Below, one piece after another: positions 15,236 through 23,287 of a DNA stretch of 38,526 nucleotides. Source of the stretch: Anaerolineales bacterium (GTDB taxonomy: Bacteria > Chloroflexota > Anaerolineae > Anaerolineales > Villigracilaceae); contig JASEHI010000019.1 of assembly GCA_030018695.1 (NCBI GenBank), positions 1 through 38,526 on the forward strand, written 5' to 3'. A model generated the notes under the pieces. The model saw nothing but the letters and a program-made list of their open reading frames with translations, had not been told where the DNA came from and did not search any database. The stretch's first letter is position 1; each line of letters opens with the position of its first letter. The translations under genes were made by a program, and so were the position numbers.

Positions 15236-17347
15236 TTATTTCAAAATTTGGAAAAGATTACTGTAATCGTCCGTCCACAAGCGGATGGAGGTTTTGTACC
15301 CGCCCAATGGGGTGGTTTTACGGGCAATCGCCGGTACGTCGAGCAGCGCCGGATCACGCGCCAGCAGCATCCAGGTTGAACGGTAGCCGCGAACGCCATC
15401 GCCTTCTGAATTGACCAGTACCCGGCTCAGGCTGTAGTAATCAGCCAGTTGCCAGACAACAGGCTGAAGGTCCAGGTGGCGATTCGTAATGTGAAGCGCC
15501 AGGATCCCCTCTGGCTGCAGATGCTGCAAGTACAATTCAAAGGCTTCTCTCGTCACCAGGTGGACAGGGATCGCATCGCTGCTGAACGTATCCAGAACGA
15601 GGATATCATAGTTGTGGCGTTCACCCGCCGCCAGCTCGTTTTCAAGCGATAGGCGCGCGTCGCCCAGGACGACGGTCACTTCCGCCTGGCTATCCGCCAG
15701 GAAAGAAAAGTAGCCAGCCTGCCCCTCTGCCAGACGAACGACCGCAGGATTGATCTCATAGAAACGATAAACATCGCCCGGCTGTCCGTAAGTCGCCAAA
15801 GTGCCAACCCCCAATCCGAGGACACCGACCTGCATCCCCTGCCCATATTTGGGATGATTCAAGATCGCCAGCCCCGCGCCGCCTTCTTCTGTGAAGTAGC
15901 TCGTCGGCAGATCGCGTTTATCGGCTGCTTCAAACTGAAAGCCGTGCTGGGTGATGCCATGCACCAGGCTATAGGCGCGTAAATCAGCCTCCTGCAGATT
16001 GATTTCCTTCACCCGGATGACCCCATAGAAATTTCGTTCAGCAAGCAGGACATCCGAAAATATACCTGTGATGCAGTAAATGAAAAAAAGGACAAAGGCG
16101 ACTGTCGCCCCTCCAATCGTGGCTTTGTGAGCAAATTCCAGTTTGGGGGTCAGGCGGCTTGACTTGTCGCCGGGGGCCTCCCGGTAGAACGATAGGATCA
16201 TCATCAGCAACCAACATAGTGCAACCCCGAATAACAACTCCCAGTATCCAGTAAAGATATAAGGAGCAATCAAGTTGACGAAAATCCCGCCAATCGCGCC
16301 GCCCACGGAGACCATTAGATAAAAAGTCGTCAGGTGCTCCGCGGCCGGTTTGAGGTTGACCAGTTCCGCATGGCAGATCATGCAACTCACGAACAATAAA
16401 GAAGCATAAATTGCAATCTGAAATATATAATTGACCAAAGGCTGGAATAAAACCCAGATAAAAGCAATGCTGAAAATTAACAGCAACAGGCTATATAATG
16501 GGCGCAGATACCCGCGCTCGCTGGAAAAAGTGAGAATAAACGAGAGCAGGTAGATCGACAGCGGCAGCACCCACAAGAAAGGGATCACAGCCACTTCCTG
16601 GGAAATTTGGCTGGTCGTAGCCAAAAGCATCACCGCTGCGCAAGCGCTTAACGAGATCCATAGGATGCGAAGACGGAGCGACGGGCGCGCGGTCTTGGGC
16701 TTGTTACCGGGTTCATCAGCCTGGTTCCCGGCTGGATCCTTTGCCCTGAAGACACGCAACGCTCCGTAGCCGGCCAACAACCCGAAGAGCAGGTAGCCAG
16801 CCGACCAGGCCCGTCCTTGCCAGCCCAGGCTCAAGAGCGGCTCGATCAGGATCGGATAGCTGATCAATGCCAGAAGAGAAGCGAGGTTCGAGAGGGCATA
16901 CAGGCGGTATGGCGAACGTCCCGGAAATGTGCGGTTGAACCAGGCCTGCATCAGGGGGCCGTTCGTAGATAAGACAAAGTATGGCAACCCGACCGAAACT
17001 GCCAAAAGCTTGAAAATATTCCAGAGCGGGAAATCAACGCCTTGAGGTTTCCAACTTGCATCCGGCGTGATCGGCGACGGCCAGATCACGCCAAGGGCCA
17101 GGATCATACACAGCGATACACCGACCAACGCCAGGTGTATAATTCCCTGCTGAAAGCTCCGAAAACGAGCCATCAACCAGTAAGCGTAAGCGTACCCACC
17201 CGTGAGCAAGGCCTGGAAGAAAAGCATCAGCGTGGACCAGACCGCCGGCGCGCCGCCAAACCAGGGTAAAATGAATCGCCCGATCATTGGTTGGATTTGA
17301 AAAAGCAAAAATGCGGAGAGGAAGACGCTGGAAGCAAAGTAGAGCAT
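15236..17347 (-). CDS. Multi-pass membrane protein with spermidine-synthase-like methyltransferase domain
   Basis: A 703-residue fusion. The N-terminal 440 or so residues hold about ten to twelve hydrophobic helices, starting LYFASSVFLSAFLLFQIQPMIGR, the typical opening of membrane-fused SpeE-like proteins. The C-terminal domain (about 480-690) has a Rossmann nucleotide site GVLGLGVGTLATYG, the acidic YEINPAVV strand end, VVLGDARL and the LDTFSSDAIPVHL motif of spermidine synthases. Polyamine synthesis has not been shown for this fused type, and the substrate could be different. ATG 17347 is preceded by AAGGA; any extension upstream overlaps the divergent ABC gene. Only 42 bases separate it from that gene. 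Confidence 0.85.
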   Translation of the reverse strand: MLYFASSVFLSAFLLFQIQPMIGRFILPWFGGAPAVWSTLMLFFQALLTGGYAYAYWLMARFRSFQQGIIHLALVGVSLCMILALGVIWPSPITPDASWKPQGVDFPLWNIFKLLAVSVGLPYFVLSTNGPLMQAWFNRTFPGRSPYRLYALSNLASLLALISYPILIEPLLSLGWQGRAWSAGYLLFGLLAGYGALRVFRAKDPAGNQADEPGNKPKTARPSLRLRILWISLSACAAVMLLATTSQISQEVAVIPFLWVLPLSIYLLSFILTFSSERGYLRPLYSLLLLIFSIAFIWVLFQPLVNYIFQIAIYASLLFVSCMICHAELVNLKPAAEHLTTFYLMVSVGGAIGGIFVNLIAPYIFTGYWELLFGVALCWLLMMILSFYREAPGDKSSRLTPKLEFAHKATIGGATVAFVLFFIYCITGIFSDVLLAERNFYGVIRVKEINLQEADLRAYSLVHGITQHGFQFEAADKRDLPTSYFTEEGGAGLAILNHPKYGQGMQVGVLGLGVGTLATYGQPGDVYRFYEINPAVVRLAEGQAGYFSFLADSQAEVTVVLGDARLSLENELAAGERHNYDILVLDTFSSDAIPVHLVTREAFELYLQHLQPEGILALHITNRHLDLQPVVWQLADYYSLSRVLVNSEGDGVRGYRSTWMLLARDPALLDVPAIARKTTPLGGYKTSIRLWTDDYSNLFQILK

Positions 17348-17389
17348 GATGATGTCCTTATAGATGATTCTACACCATGGAGGAATGAC

Positions 17390-18283
17390 ATGACAACCGA
17401 CCTGGCCATCCAAACCCAATCCCTGATCAAGAACTACGGCGCGGTGAAAGCTTTGCGCGGCGTGGACCTGGAGGTGCGCAAGGGCGAAATCTTCGGCTTT
17501 CTCGGCCCGAACGGCGCCGGGAAAACGACCGCTATCCGCTGCATGCTCGACCTGATCCGCCCCAACGGCGGGAGCCTGCGCGTGCTCGGCCTCGACCCGC
17601 AGAAAGAGGCGGTGGCGGTGCGCGCCCGCAGCGGCTACCTGCCCGGCGAACTCAACCTGGAAGGCAACCTGAACGTGGAAGGCGCGCTGCGCCTGTTCGC
17701 CCGGCTGCGCGGGAACAAAACTGATTGGGGCTTCGTCCGCCAACTGGCCGAGCGGCTTGATCTCGACTTGAAACCGCAAATCAAAAATCTCTCCAAGGGC
17801 AACAAGCAAAAAGTCGGCGTCGTGCAGGCGCTGATGCACCGCCCGGAACTATTGCTACTCGATGAACCGACCGCCAGTCTCGACCCGCTGATGCAGCAGA
17901 CCGTCCTGCGCCTGATCCGCGCAGCGCGTGATGAAGGCGCGACCGTCTTCTTCTCCTCACACATTCTCAGCGAAGTGCATGAGATTGCCGAGCGGGTGGG
18001 CTTCATCCGCCAGGGCGTGGTTGTGGAAGTCGCCGAGACTGCCGCGCTGATCAGCCGTTCGCTCCGCCGCGTGCGCGTGCGCTTTCGCCAGTCGGTGGAC
18101 AGCGAGACGCTTACCCGCCTGCCGGGCGTCAGTCTGCTCTCCAAAGACGACGGCGCCGCTCTGACACTGCAAGTGGAAGGCGAGATGGATGCCCTCATCA
18201 AGGCCCTGGCGGCCTTCCCGGTCATTGACCTCTCCACCGAGCAGCACTCGCTCGAAGAAATTTTCCTGACCTACTACCAGTAA
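17390..18283 (+). CDS. ABC-2 transporter ATP-binding subunit
   Basis: A 297-residue ATPase read from ATG 17390 behind GGAGG. Walker A GPNGAGKTT (about residue 41), signature LSKGNKQKV (about 137, a KGN variant of LSGGQ), Walker B LLLLDEPTASLD and the H-loop SSHILSE are all present. A roughly 75-residue C-terminal accessory region is typical of DrrA/NatA-like exporters. It forms a pair with the permease 14 bases downstream; the cargo is unknown. A cysteine-bearing HTH repressor is convergent with the pair rather than upstream of it. Confidence 0.95.
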   Translation: MTTDLAIQTQSLIKNYGAVKALRGVDLEVRKGEIFGFLGPNGAGKTTAIRCMLDLIRPNGGSLRVLGLDPQKEAVAVRARSGYLPGELNLEGNLNVEGALRLFARLRGNKTDWGFVRQLAERLDLDLKPQIKNLSKGNKQKVGVVQALMHRPELLLLDEPTASLDPLMQQTVLRLIRAARDEGATVFFSSHILSEVHEIAERVGFIRQGVVVEVAETAALISRSLRRVRVRFRQSVDSETLTRLPGVSLLSKDDGAALTLQVEGEMDALIKALAAFPVIDLSTEQHSLEEIFLTYYQ

Positions 18284-18297
18284 GGCGGAGGTGCGAC

Positions 18298-19137
18298 ATG
18301 TTTGCTGTTTTTTCTCATGCGTTGAAGCGCTCATTTGGCGCGATCATTGGCTGGGGACTCAGCCTGGGATTGATGGGCGCATTCATGCTTGGTTTCTACG
18401 ATACCATCGCCGCGCAAGGAGAGCAACTCCAGGCGATGATCAAACAGTACCCACCCGAACTGATGGCGGCCTTCGGCGGCATGAATATAGATCTCTTTTC
18501 GCCCGAAGGCTTTCTGCACATGGAGTTTTTCTCTTACATGCCCCTGGTGATCGGCATCTTCGCCGTGTTGGCCGGCAGCAGCCTGCTCGCCGGCGACGAA
18601 GAAAACGGCATCCTCGATCTGCTGCTGGCTTATCCCATCCAGCGGACGTCTTTCTTTCTGGGGCGCTCCCTGGCTTTCGCAGCCACCATGTTTATCATAC
18701 TGGCCTCAGTCTGGCTGGGGTTCGCGCTCGTTCTCCCCAGCACGACAATGGATTTAACCATCCTCGAACTGACGCAGCCCTTCCTCTCGCTGCTGGTCCT
18801 CCTGCTCCTGTTTGGTACGCTGGCTTTGCTGCTGAGTATGCTGCTACCATCCCGCAACATTGCCGCCATGAGCGCCGGATTGCTGCTCACATTTAGTTTC
18901 TTTGTACCGGTTTTTGCAAGCATGGATAAAAAATGGGAGAAAATAGCCAGGTTCTTCCCGATGGATTACTATCAGGGCGGCTTCGCGCTGAGCGGCATAA
19001 ACTGGGAATGGTTCGGCGGCCTGCTGGCATTCGGCGCCCTGTTCGCCCTGCTGGCCTGGCTGCTCTTCCTGCGGCGGGATATTCGCGTCAGCGGTGAGGG
19101 GACGTGGAAATTGCCAAATGCCAGGCCGCAGCGCTAA
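18298..19137 (+). CDS. ABC-2 transporter permease subunit
   Basis: A 279-residue membrane protein with six hydrophobic segments (about residues 15-40, 75-100, 115-140, 150-175, 190-215 and 240-262) and the DEENGILDLLLAYPIQRTSFFLGR block typical of ABC-2 exporters after the second helix. GGAGG lies before the ATG. It partners the ATPase encoded just upstream. Its TAA overlaps the TAG of the convergent regulator gene (shared CTAA at 19134-19137), so transcription of the two genes would collide. Confidence 0.9.
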   Translation: MFAVFSHALKRSFGAIIGWGLSLGLMGAFMLGFYDTIAAQGEQLQAMIKQYPPELMAAFGGMNIDLFSPEGFLHMEFFSYMPLVIGIFAVLAGSSLLAGDEENGILDLLLAYPIQRTSFFLGRSLAFAATMFIILASVWLGFALVLPSTTMDLTILELTQPFLSLLVLLLLFGTLALLLSMLLPSRNIAAMSAGLLLTFSFFVPVFASMDKKWEKIARFFPMDYYQGGFALSGINWEWFGGLLAFGALFALLAWLLFLRRDIRVSGEGTWKLPNARPQR

Positions 19138-19760
19138 ATCAATGCAAACGAACAAAAGGGCAATCCCTGCCTGCCAGGCTCCAATTTGGCTGTCAGGTGC
19201 GCAGACATTCCCAGACATTCTTCCAGAAAGAACGCATCCACCCGGCACAACTCCGCATGGGACTCGACAATCCCGGCATACGGACAATGGCCCAAAATGA
19301 TGCGCGGCCCCGCAGCGCCCGCCTCCCAGCGCGCCTGATATTGTAATACATTCAACCTGTCCACTGTCTGAGCCAAACGGCGGGTAAGCGCGACGGCCTG
19401 ACCGGTTGCGCCGGGCGAACCAGTCCGACCGCCCGTCGCCAAGCTATGGGCAACCCCGCGCAACAGCCTCTCCCGCTTTTCTGGCGACAGCTCCGCCTGC
19501 CATAGATCTAACATTACGCCGGCTAAATGTTCGAGATTATCGCCGCGCGCAGCGCGTGAAAGGCCATATATTGAAACCGGCCGGCCGCGCCCCTCCGCAT
19601 GTCGCTGATAGACCACTTCGATCAGCCCGTTGGCTTCCAGGTGCGCCAGATGATGGCGGGCGTTGGCAGGCGTCATCTGCATGGCAGAGCTGATATCGGC
19701 TGCACAGGCGGCGCCGTGTTTACGGATGTAGGCGAGGATTTGTTGGCGGGAGGTAGGCAT
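19134..19760 (-). CDS. HTH transcriptional regulator with SufR/ArsR-like cysteine-rich C-terminus
   Basis: A 208-residue protein. The N-terminal winged helix (residues 4-70) reads SRQQILAYIRKHGAACAADISSAMQMTPANARHHLAHLEANGLIEVV, a deoR/arsR-like fold. The C-terminal 55 residues contain HCPYAGIVESHAELC (Cys159 and Cys172, spacing CX12C), Cys182 and Cys203 in PFCSF. This matches the pattern of SufR-like repressors that sense iron-sulfur cluster status, whose first two ligands are also spaced CX12C; the later spacing differs from canonical SufR. It is divergent from nuoB, and a 30-bp palindrome lies between them, so control of itself and of the complex I genes is a reasonable inference. A zinc or other metal sensor is the main alternative. 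Confidence 0.8.
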   Translation of the reverse strand: MPTSRQQILAYIRKHGAACAADISSAMQMTPANARHHLAHLEANGLIEVVYQRHAEGRGRPVSIYGLSRAARGDNLEHLAGVMLDLWQAELSPEKRERLLRGVAHSLATGGRTGSPGATGQAVALTRRLAQTVDRLNVLQYQARWEAGAAGPRIILGHCPYAGIVESHAELCRVDAFFLEECLGMSAHLTAKLEPGRQGLPFCSFALI

Positions 19761-19808
19761 TTTTATCTACGCAGGGCGCGAAGTATCAAGAATAATGTCA
19801 TTTGTCAT

Positions 19809-19814
19809 ATTATA
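19809..19814 (-). promoter_or_regulatory. -10 box of the regulator gene
   Basis: A perfect TATAAT on the minus strand about 50 bases before the regulator start codon. No clear -35 is seen; its expected place falls within the 30-bp palindrome, so a protein bound there would block this promoter. Confidence 0.4.
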
Positions 19815-19824
19815 GTCATAAAAC

Positions 19825-19854
19825 CAATTACGCAAATATATATTTGCGTAATTG
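19825..19854. promoter_or_regulatory. 30-bp perfect palindrome, candidate operator
   Basis: Both half-sites read CAATTACGCAAATAT from either end, with no mismatch over 30 bases. It ends two bases before the -35 box of the nuo promoter and covers the expected -35 region of the divergent regulator gene. Such a site suits a dimeric regulator; the adjacent HTH protein is the obvious candidate. Confidence 0.75.
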
Positions 19855-19856
19855 AA

Positions 19857-19885
19857 TTGACATGAACCTGCGCCCCGGCTATAAT
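19857..19885 (+). promoter_or_regulatory. Consensus sigma-70 promoter of the nuoB operon
   Basis: TTGACA (19857-19862), exactly 17 bases, TATAAT (19880-19885): both hexamers match the consensus fully. Transcription would start near 19892, giving a leader of about 60 bases that contains the CTGATCA heptamers. Confidence 0.9.
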
Positions 19886-19914
19886 CCGCCAGTCAAACCA
19901 AGAAACACGAACAA

Positions 19915-19946
19915 CTGATCACTGATCACTGATCACTGATCACTGA
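19915..19946. repeat. Heptamer tract (CTGATCA) x4.5 in the nuoB leader
   Basis: Four full copies of CTGATCA plus CTGA run directly into the GAGGAG ribosome-binding site of nuoB. Each unit contains the palindrome TGATCA. The same heptamer appears inside the molybdenum hydroxylase gene at 36,050-36,077. Confidence 0.95.
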
Positions 19947-19955
19947 GGAGACCAC

Positions 19956-20570
19956 ATGGATATCAAAGAAATCAACACTCCTGGCTATGAAATCCCGCCG
20001 GAAATGCAGGATACAGTAGCCATCACCACGCTTGACAAAATATACAACTGGGGGAGGCGCGCCTCGGTCTGGCCGATGATGTTCGCGCTGGCCTGCTGCG
20101 GCATCGAATATATCTGTGCGCAAGCCAGTCGCTTCGATCTCTCCCGCTTCGGCATGGAGGTCACCCGCCCCAGCCCACGCCAGAGCGACCTGATGCTTGT
20201 CTCCGGCACGGTTACAAAGAAAATGGTTCCCATCATTGTCCGCTTGTACAACCAAATGCCCGAACCCAAGTACGTGGTCGCCATGGGCGCTTGCGCGTCG
20301 GGAGGTGGGCCATTCAAGGAAGGCTATAACGTTGTCTCGGGTATTGATCGTTTCATCCCGGTGGATGTCTATATTCCTGGCTGCCCGCCTACTCCGCAAG
20401 CCTTGATCAACGGCCTGATCAAACTCCAGGAAAAAATCAGCCAGCAATCCATCAAGACGGTCCGCTGGTACCAGAAGGGTGATGACCAGGCCTCCATCCC
20501 TGTGCCGATTCTTGGCCCGGATCTGATTGATCCGCGCAAGATCCCGCTGATCAAAAATCATGAGGCGTAG
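19956..20570 (+). CDS. nuoB: NADH-quinone oxidoreductase subunit B
   Basis: A 204-residue subunit carrying cluster N2 of complex I. The four ligand cysteines are visible: the tandem pair in ALACCGIEY, one in [10 protein letters not shown] and one in [25 protein letters not shown] and [20 protein letters not shown] are family-diagnostic. It transfers electrons to quinone at the junction with subunit D. First gene of the nuoB-nuoCD-nuoI run, behind a consensus promoter and GAGGAG. The C-terminal ~30 residues ([19 protein letters not shown]) are an extension without recognisable motif. Confidence 0.96.
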   Translation: MDIKEINTPGYEIPPEMQDTVAITTLDKIYNWGRRASVWPMMFALACCGIEYICAQASRFDLSRFGMEVTRPSPRQSDLMLVSGTVTKKMVPIIVRLYNQMPEPKYVVAMGACASGGGPFKEGYNVVSGIDRFIPVDVYIPGCPPTPQALINGLIKLQEKISQQSIKTVRWYQKGDDQASIPVPILGPDLIDPRKIPLIKNHEA

Positions 20571-20581
20571 GCGAGGCTGCC

Positions 20582-22321
20582 ATGACTACACCCACCCCCA
20601 CTCAAACCCTTGACCTGGCTGCCCGCTTCCCCGGCTGCGTCACGCCTGACGAGCGTCCCGGCTATTCGGGCTGGATCGTCCCCGCCAACAAACTTATCGA
20701 GTTTGCCGCCGCCTTGCGGGATGAGTTTGGCTACGACCTCCTCTCCTCAGTCACCGGTGTGGATTACTTTCCGGAAGATAGAATGGAGGTTGTCTATCAC
20801 GCCTACAAGACCACTGGCGGCGCGGGATTGGTTTTTAGAACCCAGACGCCGCGGACCAGCGCCGAGGTCCCCTCGCTTGTCTCGCTCTACCCGGGTGTCG
20901 AACTTCAAGAACGCGAGACCTGGGATCTATTAGGCATTAAATTCAACGATCATCCCGACCTGCGCCGCATCCTGATGTGGGAAGGTTTTTCCGGCCATCC
21001 GCTTCGCAAGGACTGGCATGAAGCCTACTTCGAAGAAGAAGGCAAACCCTTCAAGAACCGCTGGCCGGTGGGCAAGATAATCCAGGCAGAAGATGTAAAC
21101 CCCTTCAACGACAACATCGCCTACCCGCCTGGCTTTGACGCGAAGAAATGGATCCCCGAGGGTGACGCCGCTTTGTATGGCGCATTGGCCAAATACGAAA
21201 CCAGCGATGAGACTGGCTTGAATACCGATCACATCGTCGTCAACATGGGCCCACAGCACCCTTCCACCCATGGCGTCTTCCGCGTTGCAGTCATTCTGGA
21301 TGGCGAGAATATCGTCAGCCTCAAGCCGGTCATGGGCTATCTGCACCGCAATCACGAGAAAATCGGCGAACGCAACACCTACCTGCAAAACATGCCCTAC
21401 ACCGACCGCCTGGATTATCTCTCTTCGATGAGCAATAACTTTGGCTACGCGCTGGCGGTCGAAAAGTTGATCAATATTGCAGTACCCGAACGCGCCGACT
21501 ATATCCGCATCATGATGGCGGAACTGACCCGCATTTCCAACCACTGCATGGCTCTTGGGGCGCTATTCAATGACCTGGGTACTTTCTTCACCCCGTTGAT
21601 CTACCTGCTGGAAGAGCGCGAATTGATTTTGGACATTTTCGAAACCGTTTCTGGATCACGCATGATGTGCAACTATTTCCGCTTTGGGGGTGTGGCGCGT
21701 GACCTCCCGGAAGGAACTTTGGAAAAGATCCGCGGTCTTGCATTTGAACGCCTGCCGCGCAAAATTGATGAGGTAGATCGTTTCCTTAGTGAGAACGAAA
21801 TCGTGCGGGCGCGCTGTATTGGCCAGGGAATCTTGACGGCTGAGGATGCAATCAAGTACTCCGCGACTGGGCCACTATTGCGCGCCTCGGGCGTTCCGTA
21901 TGATATTCGCCGCGCCGACCCTTATGGCATATACGACCGTTTCGAATTCGATGTCGTCGTTCGCCAGAATGGCGATATCTACGACCGATACATGCTCCGT
22001 CTCGAGGAAATGCGTCAAAGCGTGCGGATTATCCAGCAAGCGGTCAAGGGAATCCCCGAGGGTCCGATCCAGACCGGAAAACCGCAGTACCAGGTCCGCG
22101 TCCCGGCGGGCGAAGTCTATGGGCGCATCGAAGGCCCGAAAGGCGAACTCGGCTTCTATATCCTCTCGACCGGCAAACCGAACCCGTGGCGCTATCACGT
22201 CCGCGCTCCATCCTTTATCAACCTGACTGCCTTCGGCCCGATGTGCATCGGCCAAAAAATTGCTGACATCGTTGCCATCCTGGGTTCGATTGACATCGTT
22301 CTGGGCGAGACCGACCGGTAG
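20582..22321 (+). CDS. nuoCD: NADH-quinone oxidoreductase fused subunits C and D
   Basis: A 579-residue fusion of NuoC (about residues 1-165) and NuoD (about 205-579), joined by a linker with [21 protein letters not shown]. NuoC motifs include [15 protein letters not shown] and [22 protein letters not shown]. NuoD begins [19 protein letters not shown] and ends [11 protein letters not shown], the complex I form; the nickel-binding cysteine pairs of related hydrogenases are absent. It forms the quinone-site region with NuoB. It begins 11 bases after nuoB. C-D fusion is known in Enterobacteria and some other groups; no frameshift or internal start is evident. Confidence 0.95.
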   Translation: MTTPTPTQTLDLAARFPGCVTPDERPGYSGWIVPANKLIEFAAALRDEFGYDLLSSVTGVDYFPEDRMEVVYHAYKTTGGAGLVFRTQTPRTSAEVPSLVSLYPGVELQERETWDLLGIKFNDHPDLRRILMWEGFSGHPLRKDWHEAYFEEEGKPFKNRWPVGKIIQAEDVNPFNDNIAYPPGFDAKKWIPEGDAALYGALAKYETSDETGLNTDHIVVNMGPQHPSTHGVFRVAVILDGENIVSLKPVMGYLHRNHEKIGERNTYLQNMPYTDRLDYLSSMSNNFGYALAVEKLINIAVPERADYIRIMMAELTRISNHCMALGALFNDLGTFFTPLIYLLEERELILDIFETVSGSRMMCNYFRFGGVARDLPEGTLEKIRGLAFERLPRKIDEVDRFLSENEIVRARCIGQGILTAEDAIKYSATGPLLRASGVPYDIRRADPYGIYDRFEFDVVVRQNGDIYDRYMLRLEEMRQSVRIIQQAVKGIPEGPIQTGKPQYQVRVPAGEVYGRIEGPKGELGFYILSTGKPNPWRYHVRAPSFINLTAFGPMCIGQKIADIVAILGSIDIVLGETDR

Positions 22322-22330
22322 GAGTAAACC

Positions 22331-22927
22331 ATGTACGGAACAGGCATTCTCAAAGGTTTAGGCGTTACTCTAAAACACTTCGTGGATACATACATCGAAG
22401 ACCTCCGCTGGCTGGGGCGCAAACGCTATGGCTCGCCAGAAGGTATTGCCCACCGCGCCAGTAAAGGCAGCCGCGGTATCTTCACCGTCCAATATCCGGA
22501 AGAAAAAGTGCCACTCCCCGAAGAGTTCCGTTTCATCCCCTTCCTGGTATATGATGAAGGACAGGAGGGTGAAAAGATTTTGCGCTGCACATCATGCGGT
22601 ATCTGCGCCAAAGTCTGCCCACCGCAATGTATTTGGATTGTGCGGACAACTGATCCGAGCACCGGGCGACCGATCCCCGATCCGGCCGAATACTACATTG
22701 ATGCAGACATCTGCATGAACTGCGGCCTGTGCGCTGAGTACTGCCCGTTCGACGCGATCAAGATGGATCACAACTACGAACTGGCATCTTACAAACGGAT
22801 GGTCTTTGATAAGGAAACGTTGGCTAAACCGGCCGCGTATTACGAGAGCATCCGTCCCATTAACGCTACTGCGGAAAATGCCGCCCGGGCGGCCAAAGTA
22901 GCAGCACGCGCTGGGAAGATGGAGTAA
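22331..22927 (+). CDS. nuoI: NADH-quinone oxidoreductase subunit I (two 4Fe-4S ferredoxin)
   Basis: A 198-residue subunit with two ferredoxin motifs, CTSCGICAKVCP (about residues 86-97) and CMNCGLCAEYCP (about 129-140), binding clusters N6a and N6b. The segment EKVPLPEEFRFIPFL replaces the usual PRFRGLH region before the clusters. The N-terminal helix (GILKGLGVTLKHFVDTYIEDL) would lie along the membrane. AGGAG precedes the ATG. A small Cys-rich gene starts on the base after its stop codon. The remaining nuo genes are not in this window. Confidence 0.93.
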   Translation: MYGTGILKGLGVTLKHFVDTYIEDLRWLGRKRYGSPEGIAHRASKGSRGIFTVQYPEEKVPLPEEFRFIPFLVYDEGQEGEKILRCTSCGICAKVCPPQCIWIVRTTDPSTGRPIPDPAEYYIDADICMNCGLCAEYCPFDAIKMDHNYELASYKRMVFDKETLAKPAAYYESIRPINATAENAARAAKVAARAGKME

Positions 22928-23245
22928 GTGTACAACCCCGACACCGACCTGCTCTTTCCGGAACGCGTCATCCCATCCTTGCGTGATCTGCGTGGGCCAG
23001 GCTGGAGCGCATTGGTCACGCGGGTCAACGCTGCAGACCCCGCATCCATCGAAAATCTGGCTTTCATCCTGATGATGGTGCGGCTGGATGGTTGCGCCTC
23101 CTGCAACGCCGATTCTTTCCGGGCGATGCACGGCTGTACCGCTTGCGCAAAACAATCCCTCAAACGTTTCCGCGGCAGTGATGATGACCTGCTGGCGCTC
23201 TATACGGCAGCGAAGTCGGAAGTGGAAGCGTTCCTAACAGAATAG
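22928..23245 (+). CDS. Small CxxC-CxxC protein of unknown function, linked to complex I genes
   Basis: A 105-residue protein starting with GTG immediately after the nuoI stop, with GGAG overlapping that stop as its ribosome-binding site. Four cysteines form two pairs, DGCASC (Cys56, Cys59) and HGCTAC (Cys70, Cys73), spaced CX2C-X10-CX2C, a likely zinc or iron-sulfur site. The C-terminal helix reads LLALYTAAKSEVEAFL. No signal peptide or membrane segment is seen. I do not recognise a named family. Its position between nuoI and an Mrp-type Fe-S carrier suggests a role in assembling or adding to complex I, but this is inference from context only. Confidence 0.8.
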   Translation: MYNPDTDLLFPERVIPSLRDLRGPGWSALVTRVNAADPASIENLAFILMMVRLDGCASCNADSFRAMHGCTACAKQSLKRFRGSDDDLLALYTAAKSEVEAFLTE

Positions 23246-23287
23246 AATATAGAGTCCACTGAAATAATCGTTTTACCAAGGAAAAAC

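Noticed and set aside
17348-17839. N-terminal extension of the spermidine-synthase-like gene by 164 codons
   Set aside because: The region encodes the ABC ATPase on the other strand, the extended peptide has no membrane-protein character, and ATG 17347 has a ribosome-binding site.
20582-22321. NuoCD as a subunit of a group 4 hydrogenase rather than complex I
   Set aside because: The nickel-binding cysteine pairs are absent and the C-terminus is the complex I form (VLGETDR).
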